Positions 56,035 to 64,000 of a DNA stretch of 64,000 nt are shown piece by piece. The stretch is from Azoarcus sp. Aa7 (GTDB lineage Bacteria; Pseudomonadota; Gammaproteobacteria; Burkholderiales; Rhodocyclaceae), in contig NZ_QVLR01000009.1 in assembly GCF_014822185.1 (NCBI RefSeq), positions 124,001 through 188,000 of the forward strand. The letters are read 5' to 3'. The notes beneath the pieces are model-generated. The model ran no database searches. It was not told where the DNA came from and worked only from the letters and a program-made list of their open reading frames with translations. The position numbers and the translations under genes were made by a program. Numbering within the stretch: position 1 is the first letter of the stretch; each line of letters begins with the position of its first letter.

Positions 56035-57041
56035 AACGAACCCTCGCCGCCGCCGCCCTGAGCCTCGGACTGATATCACAGCCGGGCCTCGCCAGCGGCT
56101 CCTATGCCGAACGCCCCGAAGCCATCCGCTTCGCGGACTCGATGCGGGAAAAACACGGCTTCGACCGCGACGCCGTGCTCGCAGCGCTCGGACAGGCCCG
56201 CCACGAAGCTCGCGTCATCGACCTCATCCGCCCGCCCGCGACGCCCGGCACCCGCTCCTGGCAGCGTTACCGCGCACGCTTCCTCGACGGCAAGCGGATC
56301 GAGGGCGGCATCGCATTCTGGCAAGCGCATGCGACGGCACTGCAGAAGGCCGCCGATCAGTACGGCGTTCCGCCCGAAATAATCGTCGCCATCATCGGCG
56401 TGGAAACCTATTACGGGCGCAATACGGGCAATTTCGAAACCGTCTCGGCCCTCGCGACCCTCGCCTTCGACTACCCGCCGCGCGCCGCACTCTTTCTCGG
56501 CGAACTCGAACACCTGTTCCTGCTCGCGCGCGAACAGGTCCGCGATCCGCTGTCGTACTACGGCTCCTACGCCGGCGCGCTCGGCTATCCCCAGTTCCTG
56601 CCCAGCAGCATCCGCAGCTATGCCGTCGACTTCGACGACAACGGGCACATCGATTTCGACAACGAGCCCGTCGACGCCATCGGCAGCGTCGCCAACTACC
56701 TCGCCCGCCACGGATGGGTGCGTGGCGAAACCGTCGCCATCCCGGCCCTCGTGCCTCCCGAAGCGGATGCCCGGACACTCGTCGACGCCGGCATCGAACC
56801 GGCACTCACACCGGAGACGATCGCCTCCGCCGGCATCGTCGCTGCCAGCGCCAATCCCCCGGCGGTGCCGGCGACCCTCGTCGATCTGGCGACCCCGGGC
56901 GCACCGACCGAATACTGGCTCGGCTATCGCAACTTCTACGTGATCACGCGCTACAACAAGAGCAGCTTCTACGCGATGGCCGTGTACGAGCTGGCGCGCG
57001 CGCTGCGCGACCAGTACGCGAACCTCGCCGCGCCGCAATAG
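56031..57041 (+). CDS. mltB: Lytic murein transglycosylase B
   Basis: MltB cleaves peptidoglycan to 1,6-anhydro-muropeptides. The 336-residue exported protein has a signal peptide (MKRTLAAAALSLGLISQPGLASG), the catalytic Glu in IIGVETYYGRNTGNFETVSALATLAFDYPPR, and GALGYPQFLPSSIRSYAVDFDDNGHIDFDN of the MltB family. There is no Cys at the cleavage site, so it is soluble rather than lipid-anchored. It overlaps tgpA by four bases (ATGA), so it belongs to the MoxR-DUF58-TgpA operon here. Confidence 0.93.
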   Translation: MKRTLAAAALSLGLISQPGLASGSYAERPEAIRFADSMREKHGFDRDAVLAALGQARHEARVIDLIRPPATPGTRSWQRYRARFLDGKRIEGGIAFWQAHATALQKAADQYGVPPEIIVAIIGVETYYGRNTGNFETVSALATLAFDYPPRAALFLGELEHLFLLAREQVRDPLSYYGSYAGALGYPQFLPSSIRSYAVDFDDNGHIDFDNEPVDAIGSVANYLARHGWVRGETVAIPALVPPEADARTLVDAGIEPALTPETIASAGIVAASANPPAVPATLVDLATPGAPTEYWLGYRNFYVITRYNKSSFYAMAVYELARALRDQYANLAAPQ

Positions 57042-57069
57042 GTACAGCCGCAATCAGCGGGGAAAAGCG

Positions 57070-58005
57070 TCAGAGCAGTTCGTCGCGCGAAATGCCGCGG
57101 CGCTTGACGGTGCGCCGCAACTGACTCAGCGCCTCGAGCTGGATCTGGCGCACCCGCTCGCGCGTGAGCGACAGGCGTGCGGCCAGCTCCTCCAGCGTCA
57201 TCACCTCGCATTCGTCAAGGCCGTAGCGGTGACGGATGACCAGGCGCTGCTTCTCGTTGAGCATGCCGATCCACTCGCGTATCAGCGCCTCGACCTCGGC
57301 ATCCTGGATCGACAGATCGGGCGACATCGCCTGGTCGTCGGCCAGCGATTCGCCGATCGACAGCGTAGGATCGATGTCCAGCGGCGCATCGAGCGAGGCC
57401 GTGTGCTCGCTCAGGGACAGGATCGCACGCACCTCGTCGACGGACTTGTCCAGCATCGTCGCGACCTGCTCCAGCGTAAACTCCCCGTTCCCGGCCGCCT
57501 CCAGGCTGCGCTGGGCGCGCAGGACCTGGTTGAGTTCCTTCACCACATGGACCGGCAGCCGGATCGTGCGCGACTGGTTCATGATCGCCCGCTCGATGTT
57601 CTGGCGTATCCACCAGGTCGCATAGGTCGAGAAGCGGAACCCGCGCTCGGGATCGAATTTCTCCAGCGCGTGCATCAGGCCGAGATTGCCCTCCTCGACC
57701 AGGTCGAGCAGGGGAATGCCGCGATTGAGGTAATGCTTGGCGATATTGACGACCAGGCGCAGGTTGCGCTCTATCATCGTCTGGCGGGCCTGGAAGTCGC
57801 CCACCCTGACGCGGCGCGCCAGCGTCGCCTCCTCCTCCGCGGTCAGAAGCGGATTGGCGCCGATCTCGTTGAGGTAGATCTGGGTGACGTCGCTGAGAAA
57901 CTCGTTCTCGAAAACCGGCGCGGCCCGCTCGACAAAGACCTCCACCTCGAGGGGCAGATCCGGTTCCTGACTCTCTACATCGTCATGACTTGCCGGATCG
58001 TACAT
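57070..58005 (-). CDS. rpoS: RNA polymerase sigma factor RpoS
   Basis: The stationary-phase and general-stress sigma factor. The 311-residue protein has region 1.2 ([28 protein letters not shown]), region 2 ([62 protein letters not shown]), and region 4 with [12 protein letters not shown]. The C-terminus is typical of RpoS rather than RpoD or RpoH. It lies downstream of nlpD with a 10-bp gap, as in many proteobacteria. Convergent with mltB. Confidence 0.95.
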   Translation of the reverse strand: MYDPASHDDVESQEPDLPLEVEVFVERAAPVFENEFLSDVTQIYLNEIGANPLLTAEEEATLARRVRVGDFQARQTMIERNLRLVVNIAKHYLNRGIPLLDLVEEGNLGLMHALEKFDPERGFRFSTYATWWIRQNIERAIMNQSRTIRLPVHVVKELNQVLRAQRSLEAAGNGEFTLEQVATMLDKSVDEVRAILSLSEHTASLDAPLDIDPTLSIGESLADDQAMSPDLSIQDAEVEALIREWIGMLNEKQRLVIRHRYGLDECEVMTLEELAARLSLTRERVRQIQLEALSQLRRTVKRRGISRDELL

Positions 58006-58015
58006 AGCCTCCTCG

Positions 58016-58963
58016 TCAGCGTGCAGGCAAATACTTCAGCGGATCAACCGGGCGGCCCTGCTTGCGGATCTCGAAATGCACCTTGGGACGATCCGCATCG
58101 GTGCTGCCAAGCTCCGCGATCTTCTGGCCTTTCGACACCGAATCGCCTTCCTTCACCAGCAATTGCTGATTATGCGCATAGGCTGTCAGGTAATTCGCAT
58201 CGTGCTTGATGATGACCAGTTTTCCATAGCCACGCAAGCCGCTTCCGGAATACACCACCTTTCCGCCCGCGGACGCCACCACCGGATCCCCCGGTTTGCC
58301 GGCGATGTCGACACCCTTGTTCGTGCCCTCGTCGAATGTTTCGATGACCTGACCCGCGGCCGGCCACAGCCATGTGGTATTGCCCGGCGCCTTGTCCGGC
58401 TCAGGCGCGGCAGGAGCCGGAGTCGGGGCGGCAGGTACGGTCGCCCCCGCCCGCGGATTCAGCGAGGCCCACGCCTCGTCGCTATACGGCTGCTTGCCTC
58501 CACGGGGCTCCTGCTTGAACCCGCCGGCGACCGGCGGGGCGGTTTCGCCCGGAGTCTTGACCGGCTGAACGTCCACCGGCTGCGTGATCGCGATCGGTTG
58601 CGCCACCGCGCCGGCCGTCGCGCCACCGGCCGCAGCGGAAGCCGGAGCAGCACCCACCCTCAGCGCCTGCCCGACATGGATCTGGTTAGGATCGGCGAGG
58701 CCGTTCCAGCCGACCAGATCCTTCACCGTGACTCCGTACTGCCGCGCGATCCCCAACAGGGTGTCCCCGGGACGCACCACATGAGTCGGGGCATCCGTCT
58801 TCGACACCGCACCGGCGGCACCCGAGGCAGGCTCGGCGGCCGGCGGCGGGGTACCGTCCCTGACGGGGGCGGGCCGCGGGGCCGCACACCCCACCAGCAC
58901 CGCGACGACGCCGCACAGCGTCAGCCAGCGGCACACATGACCAAGCTTCACTGAATCACTCAT
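58016..58963 (-). CDS. nlpD: NlpD-type LysM/LytM lipoprotein (amidase activator)
   Basis: A 315-residue lipoprotein: lipobox LVGC, LysM domain ([29 protein letters not shown], residues ~61-105), Ala/Pro-rich linker and LytM/M23 domain (~200-310). The usual zinc ligand His in HxGxD is replaced by Asn (NKGVDIAG), while YAHN and VHFEIR remain. Loss of that ligand is the signature of non-catalytic NlpD/EnvC-type activators of septal amidases such as AmiC. It overlaps pcm by four bases and precedes rpoS, the conserved order. Confidence 0.94.
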   Translation of the reverse strand: MSDSVKLGHVCRWLTLCGVVAVLVGCAAPRPAPVRDGTPPPAAEPASGAAGAVSKTDAPTHVVRPGDTLLGIARQYGVTVKDLVGWNGLADPNQIHVGQALRVGAAPASAAAGGATAGAVAQPIAITQPVDVQPVKTPGETAPPVAGGFKQEPRGGKQPYSDEAWASLNPRAGATVPAAPTPAPAAPEPDKAPGNTTWLWPAAGQVIETFDEGTNKGVDIAGKPGDPVVASAGGKVVYSGSGLRGYGKLVIIKHDANYLTAYAHNQQLLVKEGDSVSKGQKIAELGSTDADRPKVHFEIRKQGRPVDPLKYLPAR

Positions 58964-59616
58964 TCCGTACCAGTCAATAATGGGACGAACCGCACAGCAT
59001 CGAGGCGACTCTCCCTGAAAACATTCCCCTGCCGCTCGATCATCACGAGCCTCTGTTCCGCGCCACCGACCGGCAGCATCAGTCGCCCGCCCGGAGCAAG
59101 TTGCTCCTTGAGGGACACTGGCACGCTCGCCGCAGCAGCCGCAACGATAATCGTGTCATACGGGGCAGCCTCGGGCAAACCCATCGTGCCATCGGCACAT
59201 TTCAAGCGCACGTTGGGCAGGCGCAGTGGGCGGAGATTTTCGCGTGCCACATCGAGCAACGGACGGATCCGTTCCACCGCATAGACTTCCTTGGCAACGA
59301 GGGACAACACCGCTGCCTGGTAGCCACAACCCGCTCCGACCTCCAGAGTGCGCCCGAGCTCGCGGCCGGCGCGCAGCGTCTCGATCATCTTCGCGACCAC
59401 GAACGGCTGCGAAATCGTCTGCTGATAACCGATCGGCAGTGCCGTGTCGTCGTACGCGCTGTACGCCAGCCCCTCTTCGACGAATGCGTGCCGCGGCACC
59501 TGCATCATCGCCGCGAGCACCTTCTCGTCCCGGATGCCCTGAGCGCGCAGGCGCTCCACCATGCGAGCCCGCGCACGTGTCGCGGCCTGGCCCGCATCGG
59601 GCCGGCGCAGGCTCAT
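58960..59616 (-). CDS. pcm: Protein-L-isoaspartate O-methyltransferase
   Basis: Pcm repairs isoaspartyl residues in aged proteins with SAM. The 218-residue protein has [31 protein letters not shown] (SAM loop) and [14 protein letters not shown]. Start 59616 (MSLRRPDAG) overlaps the surE stop by four bases (ATGA); a slightly longer in-frame reading is less likely. Member of surE-pcm-nlpD-rpoS. Confidence 0.95.
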   Translation of the reverse strand: MSLRRPDAGQAATRARARMVERLRAQGIRDEKVLAAMMQVPRHAFVEEGLAYSAYDDTALPIGYQQTISQPFVVAKMIETLRAGRELGRTLEVGAGCGYQAAVLSLVAKEVYAVERIRPLLDVARENLRPLRLPNVRLKCADGTMGLPEAAPYDTIIVAAAAASVPVSLKEQLAPGGRLMLPVGGAEQRLVMIERQGNVFRESRLDAVRFVPLLTGTE

Positions 59617-60356
59617 CGTGCCAGCCACTCCGAGACACCCGGCATCAGGTTGTAATGCGTCAGATCGATCTGCAGGGGCGTGATGGAGACAAACCCTTCC
59701 GCCACGGCGTTGAAGTCCGTTCCTTCACCGGCATCGGCCGCCTGCCCGGCAGCACCGACCCAATATACCGTCTCGTTGCGCGGCGTCACGCTGCGGATCA
59801 CCGGCTCGGCCTTGTGGCGCTTACCCAGCCGCGTGATCTTCTGCCCGCGCAGCTCCTCGTACGGTCGATCCGGAACATTCACGTTCAGCAGCACGGGCTG
59901 ACGAAACGGCTCACGCTGGAAACGTTCGGCCAGGTCGCGCGCCACACGCGCTGCGGCGGAAAAATCGCTCGCCTGCTTGCTCACGAGCGAGATCGCGATC
60001 GACGGCACGCCGAGCAGGTAGCCCTCCGTGGCCGCCGCGACCGTGCCGGAGTACACCGTGTCGTCGCCCATGTTGGCGCCGTGATTGACTCCCGACACGA
60101 CCATGTCAGGCAGATGATCCAGCATCCCCGTCACGGCCAGATGCACGCAGTCCGTGGGCGTGCCGTTGACGAAATGGAAGCCGTTGGCCGCGCGGCGCAG
60201 CGACAAGGGACGATCCAGGGTCAGCGAGTTGCTCGCACCGCTGCGGTCGCGCTCGGGTGCCACGACGGTCACATCCCCCACCTCGGAGAGGGCCGCTGCG
60301 AGGGCAGCGATGCCAGGAGCAAAATAACCGTCGTCGTTACTGACCAGAATGCGCAT
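59613..60356 (-). CDS. surE: 5'/3'-nucleotidase SurE
   Basis: A survival protein that dephosphorylates nucleoside monophosphates, exopolyphosphate and others. The 247-residue protein has the metal site [33 protein letters not shown] and [22 protein letters not shown]. Start 60356 matches the family. It is the first gene of surE-pcm-nlpD-rpoS; 167 bp separate it from tRNA-Pro, with a hairpin at 60487-60512. Confidence 0.95.
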   Translation of the reverse strand: MRILVSNDDGYFAPGIAALAAALSEVGDVTVVAPERDRSGASNSLTLDRPLSLRRAANGFHFVNGTPTDCVHLAVTGMLDHLPDMVVSGVNHGANMGDDTVYSGTVAAATEGYLLGVPSIAISLVSKQASDFSAAARVARDLAERFQREPFRQPVLLNVNVPDRPYEELRGQKITRLGKRHKAEPVIRSVTPRNETVYWVGAAGQAADAGEGTDFNAVAEGFVSITPLQIDLTHYNLMPGVSEWLAR

Positions 60357-60486
60357 GTTTTTTCCGTTCGGAGGGATACGAGCCACGATGCGAGGCCGGA
60401 TGTATCGCAGAAGCGGCGAAGCATCTTAGCACACCGGCGCACCACCGCCCGGTCACCCGGCCAGTCCGACGGAGTGCATAAAAGCA

Positions 60487-60512
60487 AAAACCGGCCAGCG
60501 GCCGGTTCTTGT
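60487..60512 (-). terminator. Terminator of tRNA-Pro (GGG)
   Basis: AACCGGCC / GGCCGGTT stem with an A run at 60481-60489 that reads as U residues on the minus strand, about 12 bp after the tRNA 3' end. Confidence 0.8.
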
Positions 60513-60523
60513 TTGAATTTATT

Positions 60524-60600
<77 letters not shown>

Positions 60601-60647
60601 CACAAGCCGCCATTATAGCAGCGCTATCGGATTTTGCCAGTCCCGAA

Positions 60648-61028
60648 TCACGCTTTCAGCAGCCCGAGCGTCGCCACGATTTCCGCCCGCACGCCGGCGA
60701 GCGTTTCGCGCAGCCGGTCGGACTCTTCCGCCTCCTCCTGCTCATGGATGGCGGACTCGCCGAGCTTGTTGCGCGCCCCCGAGATCGTGAAGCCTTCGTC
60801 GTACAGTAGCTCGCGGATGCGTCGCACCAGCAGCACTTCGTGATGCTGGTAGTAGCGCCGGTTGCCACGCCGCTTCACCGGCTTCAGCTGGGTGAACTCC
60901 TGCTCCCAGTAGCGCAGTACATGGGGCTTCACTGCACACAGCTCGCTCACCTCACCGATCGTGAAGTAGCGCTTGGCCGGAATCGGCGGCAGAGGCCCGG
61001 AGGCCTCGTTATGGCTGCTTGCCTGCAT
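60648..61028 (-). CDS. MerR-family transcriptional regulator
   Basis: A 126-residue MerR-type regulator with winged helix-turn-helix ([53 protein letters not shown]-type text, residues ~19-65) and a coiled coil ([22 protein letters not shown]). No effector-binding cysteines are seen, as expected for this ihfA-linked subgroup. The start overlaps the ihfA 3' end by 20 bp. Target genes are not known. Confidence 0.9.
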   Translation of the reverse strand: MQASSHNEASGPLPPIPAKRYFTIGEVSELCAVKPHVLRYWEQEFTQLKPVKRRGNRRYYQHHEVLLVRRIRELLYDEGFTISGARNKLGESAIHEQEEAEESDRLRETLAGVRAEIVATLGLLKA

Positions 61029-61320
61029 CGCTCAGCTGCTCCACGGCTGCCTTCAGTTTCTGACTGGCATGGAAGGTGACGACGCGGCGGGCGGTAATCG
61101 GAATTTCCTCGCCGGTCTTCGGGTTGCGCCCGGGCCTTTGCGGCTTGTCGCGCAACTGGAAATTGCCGAATCCGGAAAGTTTCACGGACTCGCCCTTTTC
61201 CAGGGCCAGGCGGATCTCCTCGAAGAAGCCTTCCACCATGTCCTTGGCTTCACGCTTGTTGAGGCCGACACGCTCGAACAGCATGTCGGCCAGCTCTGCT
61301 TTGGTCAGGGTAATGTTCAT
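61009..61320 (-). CDS. ihfA: Integration host factor subunit alpha
   Basis: IHF-alpha bends DNA as a heterodimer with IHF-beta and is needed by many integrases. The 103-residue protein has [46 protein letters not shown] and the DNA-intercalating arm [20 protein letters not shown]. Start 61320 is the family start. It is 7 bp downstream of pheT, the conserved order. Confidence 0.96.
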   Translation of the reverse strand: MNITLTKAELADMLFERVGLNKREAKDMVEGFFEEIRLALEKGESVKLSGFGNFQLRDKPQRPGRNPKTGEEIPITARRVVTFHASQKLKAAVEQLSDAGKQP

Positions 61321-61327
61321 TCCGGGA

Positions 61328-63706
61328 CTATCCACGCAAGCGGGCGCCGAGCACAGTTTCGGCATGCTGCACAATCGTCGTGACTGCGGCATCCACCTCT
61401 GCATCCTCAAGCGTGCGCTGAGTATCTTGCATCAACACCCTGAACGCAAGGCTCTTTTTCCCCGGATCGATGCCTTTGCCATGATACACGTCGAAGAGCT
61501 CGACACCCTTCACGATGGCGGGCGCAGACTCGTTCAGCACCTCGATCACGCGCGCGACGGGCAGCGCCTGCTCGACGACGAGAGCGAGGTCGCGGGTGAC
61601 CGCGGGCTGGCGCGAGATCTCCGCGTAGGCGGGCAAATCGGCCAGCAACGCCGCATCCACGTCGAGCTCGAACACGACGGGAGCAACGCCGAGCTCGTAG
61701 CGCTGAACCCAGACCGGGTGGATCTCGCCGACTACGCCGATGCGACGCCCTTCCAGCAGCACCGCCGCGGCACGACCGGGATGGAGTGCAGGCTCCGAGA
61801 CCGGCTCGAACTTCAGGGCGCGCGGCGCAAAGAGGGCCTCGACATCGCCCTTCACATCGTAGAAATCGACATTGCGGGTCGGCGCACCCCATTGTTCGGG
61901 CAGCGCCGAGCCGGCCGCGAGACCGGCGACGCGCACGGGCTGATGGAAGCCGGCGACCGGCTCGCCGTCGGCCTTGCGCTCGAAGCAGCGGCCGATTTCG
62001 AACACGCGCACGCGGCTCAACTGCCGCTTGCGGTTCGCGACGAGGTTGCCCGCGAGCCCCGGAATCAGGCTGCTGCGCATCACGCTCATCTGGCTGGCGA
62101 TCGGGTTCGCGAGCTGGATCGGCGTGTCGTTGGAACAGAAATCGCGCTCCCACGCTTCTTCGACGAACGCGTAGTTGACCACCTCCTGGTAGTCGCGGCC
62201 GGCCAGCAGATGACGGACGTCCCAGACGCTGCGGCCGGACTCGGAACGGTCCAGCATCGCCAGCCCACCCTGCGGCGGCAGGGCCGGGATGTTGTCGTAG
62301 CCGTAAAGCCGCGCGATCTCCTCGATCAGGTCTTCCTCGATCTCGATGTCGAAACGGAAGGACGGCGGCACGACGAGCAGGTCTTCGCCCTCATGGCGCA
62401 CACCGAGGTGCACGCCGTTGAGCAGTTTCACGATCGCCGCATTGTCGGGATCGATGCCGAGCAGGCGACGCGCGCGCGCCGGACGCAGACGGACCGCCTT
62501 GCGTGCGGGCAGATGCTCCTTCGACACCGCCTCGACGACCGGCCCCGCCGCCCCGCCGCAGATTTCGAGGATCAGCTGTGTCGCACGCTCGATCGCGCTC
62601 GCCGCCAGCTCGAAGTCCACGCCACGCTCGAAGCGGTGCGAGGCATCGGACACGAAGCCGTAGCTGCGCGCGCGACCCGCGATCGCGTCGGGCGCGAAGA
62701 AGGCGCTCTCGAGGAACATGTCGGTCGTGTCGAGCGTGATCCCGCTTTCCTCACCGCCCATGATGCCCGCGAGCGCCAACGCGCGTGTCTCGTCGGCGAT
62801 CAGCAGGGTGTCGGCCGCCGGAGTGATGGTCTGCTCGTTGAGCAACAACACCTGTTCGCCCTCGCGCGGATAGCGCACGTGGATCGCACCGGACAGGCGC
62901 GCGTTGTCGAAGGCGTGCAGGGGCTGGCCGAGTTCCAGCATCACGTAGTTCGTGACGTCGACGAGCGCACTGATCGAGCGCACGCCGCAACGCTGCAGGC
63001 GCTGCTTCATCCAGTCCGGCGTGGGCGCCTTCGCATCGACGCCGCGCACGATACGCCCGCAGTAGCGCGGACACGCCGCCGGCACGTCGAGGACGATGTC
63101 GCGGCGGTCGTCGAGGGTCGGCTTGACCGCCACGACTTCAGGCACTAAAAGCGACTGCCCCGTCAGCGCTGCGACCTCGCGGCCGACACCGAGCAGGCTC
63201 AGGCAATCCGAGCGGTTGGGCGTGAGCTTGATCGTGAACAGCGTGTCGTCGAGCGCCAGATACTCGCGCAGGTTCATCCCGACAGGGGCGTCGGCGGGAA
63301 GATCCATCAGGCCGGCATGGTCCTCCGAGAGACCCAGCTCGCGAGCCGAGCACAGCATGCCGAAAGACTCGACGCCGCGCAGCTTGGCCGCCTTGATCTC
63401 GAAGCCGGGCAACTTCGCACCGACGATGGCGCAGGGCACCGTCATGCCGACTGCCGCATTCGGCGCGCCGCAGACGATCTGCAACAACTCGCCCTGCCCC
63501 GCGTCGACCTTGCACAGCTTCAACTTGTCGGCGTTGGGATGCTTTTCCGCCTCGACGATCCGGGCGACGACGACACCGGAGAAGGGCGGCGCAACGGGAG
63601 CCGATTCTTCCACCTCGAGGCCGGCCATCGTCATGAGATGTCCGAGCGCCTCGCTGTCGAGCGGAGGATTGACGAGGCTCCGCAGCCACTGTTCCGAGAA
63701 TTGCAT
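61328..63706 (-). CDS. pheT: Phenylalanine-tRNA ligase subunit beta
   Basis: The beta subunit of the alpha2-beta2 PheRS. The 792-residue protein has the N-terminal tRNA-binding EMAP-II-like domain ([29 protein letters not shown]), B3/B4 editing domain, B5 and a C-terminal ferredoxin-fold anticodon-binding domain ([18 protein letters not shown]...). Length is normal. Stop is 8 bp before the ihfA start; pheS lies 7 bp upstream. Confidence 0.97.
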   Translation of the reverse strand: MQFSEQWLRSLVNPPLDSEALGHLMTMAGLEVEESAPVAPPFSGVVVARIVEAEKHPNADKLKLCKVDAGQGELLQIVCGAPNAAVGMTVPCAIVGAKLPGFEIKAAKLRGVESFGMLCSARELGLSEDHAGLMDLPADAPVGMNLREYLALDDTLFTIKLTPNRSDCLSLLGVGREVAALTGQSLLVPEVVAVKPTLDDRRDIVLDVPAACPRYCGRIVRGVDAKAPTPDWMKQRLQRCGVRSISALVDVTNYVMLELGQPLHAFDNARLSGAIHVRYPREGEQVLLLNEQTITPAADTLLIADETRALALAGIMGGEESGITLDTTDMFLESAFFAPDAIAGRARSYGFVSDASHRFERGVDFELAASAIERATQLILEICGGAAGPVVEAVSKEHLPARKAVRLRPARARRLLGIDPDNAAIVKLLNGVHLGVRHEGEDLLVVPPSFRFDIEIEEDLIEEIARLYGYDNIPALPPQGGLAMLDRSESGRSVWDVRHLLAGRDYQEVVNYAFVEEAWERDFCSNDTPIQLANPIASQMSVMRSSLIPGLAGNLVANRKRQLSRVRVFEIGRCFERKADGEPVAGFHQPVRVAGLAAGSALPEQWGAPTRNVDFYDVKGDVEALFAPRALKFEPVSEPALHPGRAAAVLLEGRRIGVVGEIHPVWVQRYELGVAPVVFELDVDAALLADLPAYAEISRQPAVTRDLALVVEQALPVARVIEVLNESAPAIVKGVELFDVYHGKGIDPGKKSLAFRVLMQDTQRTLEDAEVDAAVTTIVQHAETVLGARLRG

Positions 63707-63713
63707 GATTCGA

Positions 63714-64000
<287 letters not shown>

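Noticed and set aside
58016-58963. Active M23 endopeptidase
   Set aside because: The first zinc-ligand His is replaced by Asn, so an NlpD-type activator is the better call.

Overview
This is a contiguous, GC-rich (outside a few pockets) chromosomal segment of a flagellated Gram-negative bacterium. Several blocks of gene order point to a betaproteobacterium of the Rhodocyclales / Azoarcus-Thauera-Aromatoleum type: rpsP-rimM-trmD-rplS, surE-pcm-nlpD-rpoS, pheS-pheT-ihfA-merR-tRNA-Pro, flhB-flhA-flhF-flhG-fliA-motC-motD, and purN-DUF3108-rsmB. The assignment is inferred from family resemblance and gene order; no search was run.

Layout. 1-5.2 kb: a YihY/BrkB membrane protein, a large PilZ-like protein, the S16-RimM-TrmD-L19 operon and a small lipoprotein. 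5.57-12.47 kb: a 6.9-kb integrated element inserted in the 3' end of a tRNA-Ser(GCU) gene. It is bounded by a 14-bp direct repeat and carries a tyrosine integrase, AlpA, a replication-like protein next to an iteron/hairpin region, and a phage neck/tail-completion protein. 12.6-23 kb: lysC, a small XRE regulator, a radical SAM protein divergent from queD, an mscS-nuclease-rsmB-DUF3108-purN run and mutL. 23-36.6 kb: a secreted Met/Arg-rich protein, parE, a HAD phosphatase, a LysR-regulated 5-oxoproline/D-glutamate cluster (DUF1445, MFS, pxpB, pxpC, pxpA), then vapBC immediately upstream of parC. 36.7-45 kb: flagellar motor, sigma-28 and export genes (motD, motC, fliA, a FlhG-like gene without a P-loop, flhF, flhA, flhB). 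45-64 kb: housekeeping genes: DUF192, rluE, tRNA-Ser(UGA), rlmD, bamC, dapA, an HDAC-like deacetylase, a MoxR-DUF58-TgpA-mltB operon, rpoS-nlpD-pcm-surE, tRNA-Pro(GGG), a MerR regulator, ihfA, pheT and the 3' part of pheS.

The most unusual part is the 6.9-kb element. It looks like a small phage satellite or integrative element. It has excision/integration and control genes (integrase, AlpA) and a probable replication module: a small DNA-binding-like protein followed at once by four copies of a 12-20-bp motif, two of which form a perfect 19-bp stem. It also has one recognisable virion gene (an HK97-gp10-like tail-completion protein) but no recognisable capsid, portal or tail genes, plus a visibly AT-richer cargo pocket of four genes of unknown function. 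Other points of interest are the 4-bp overlap of a VapC toxin with the essential parC, an FlhG homologue whose Walker A motif has been lost, and a proposed D-glutamate cyclase gene beside the complete 5-oxoprolinase genes.
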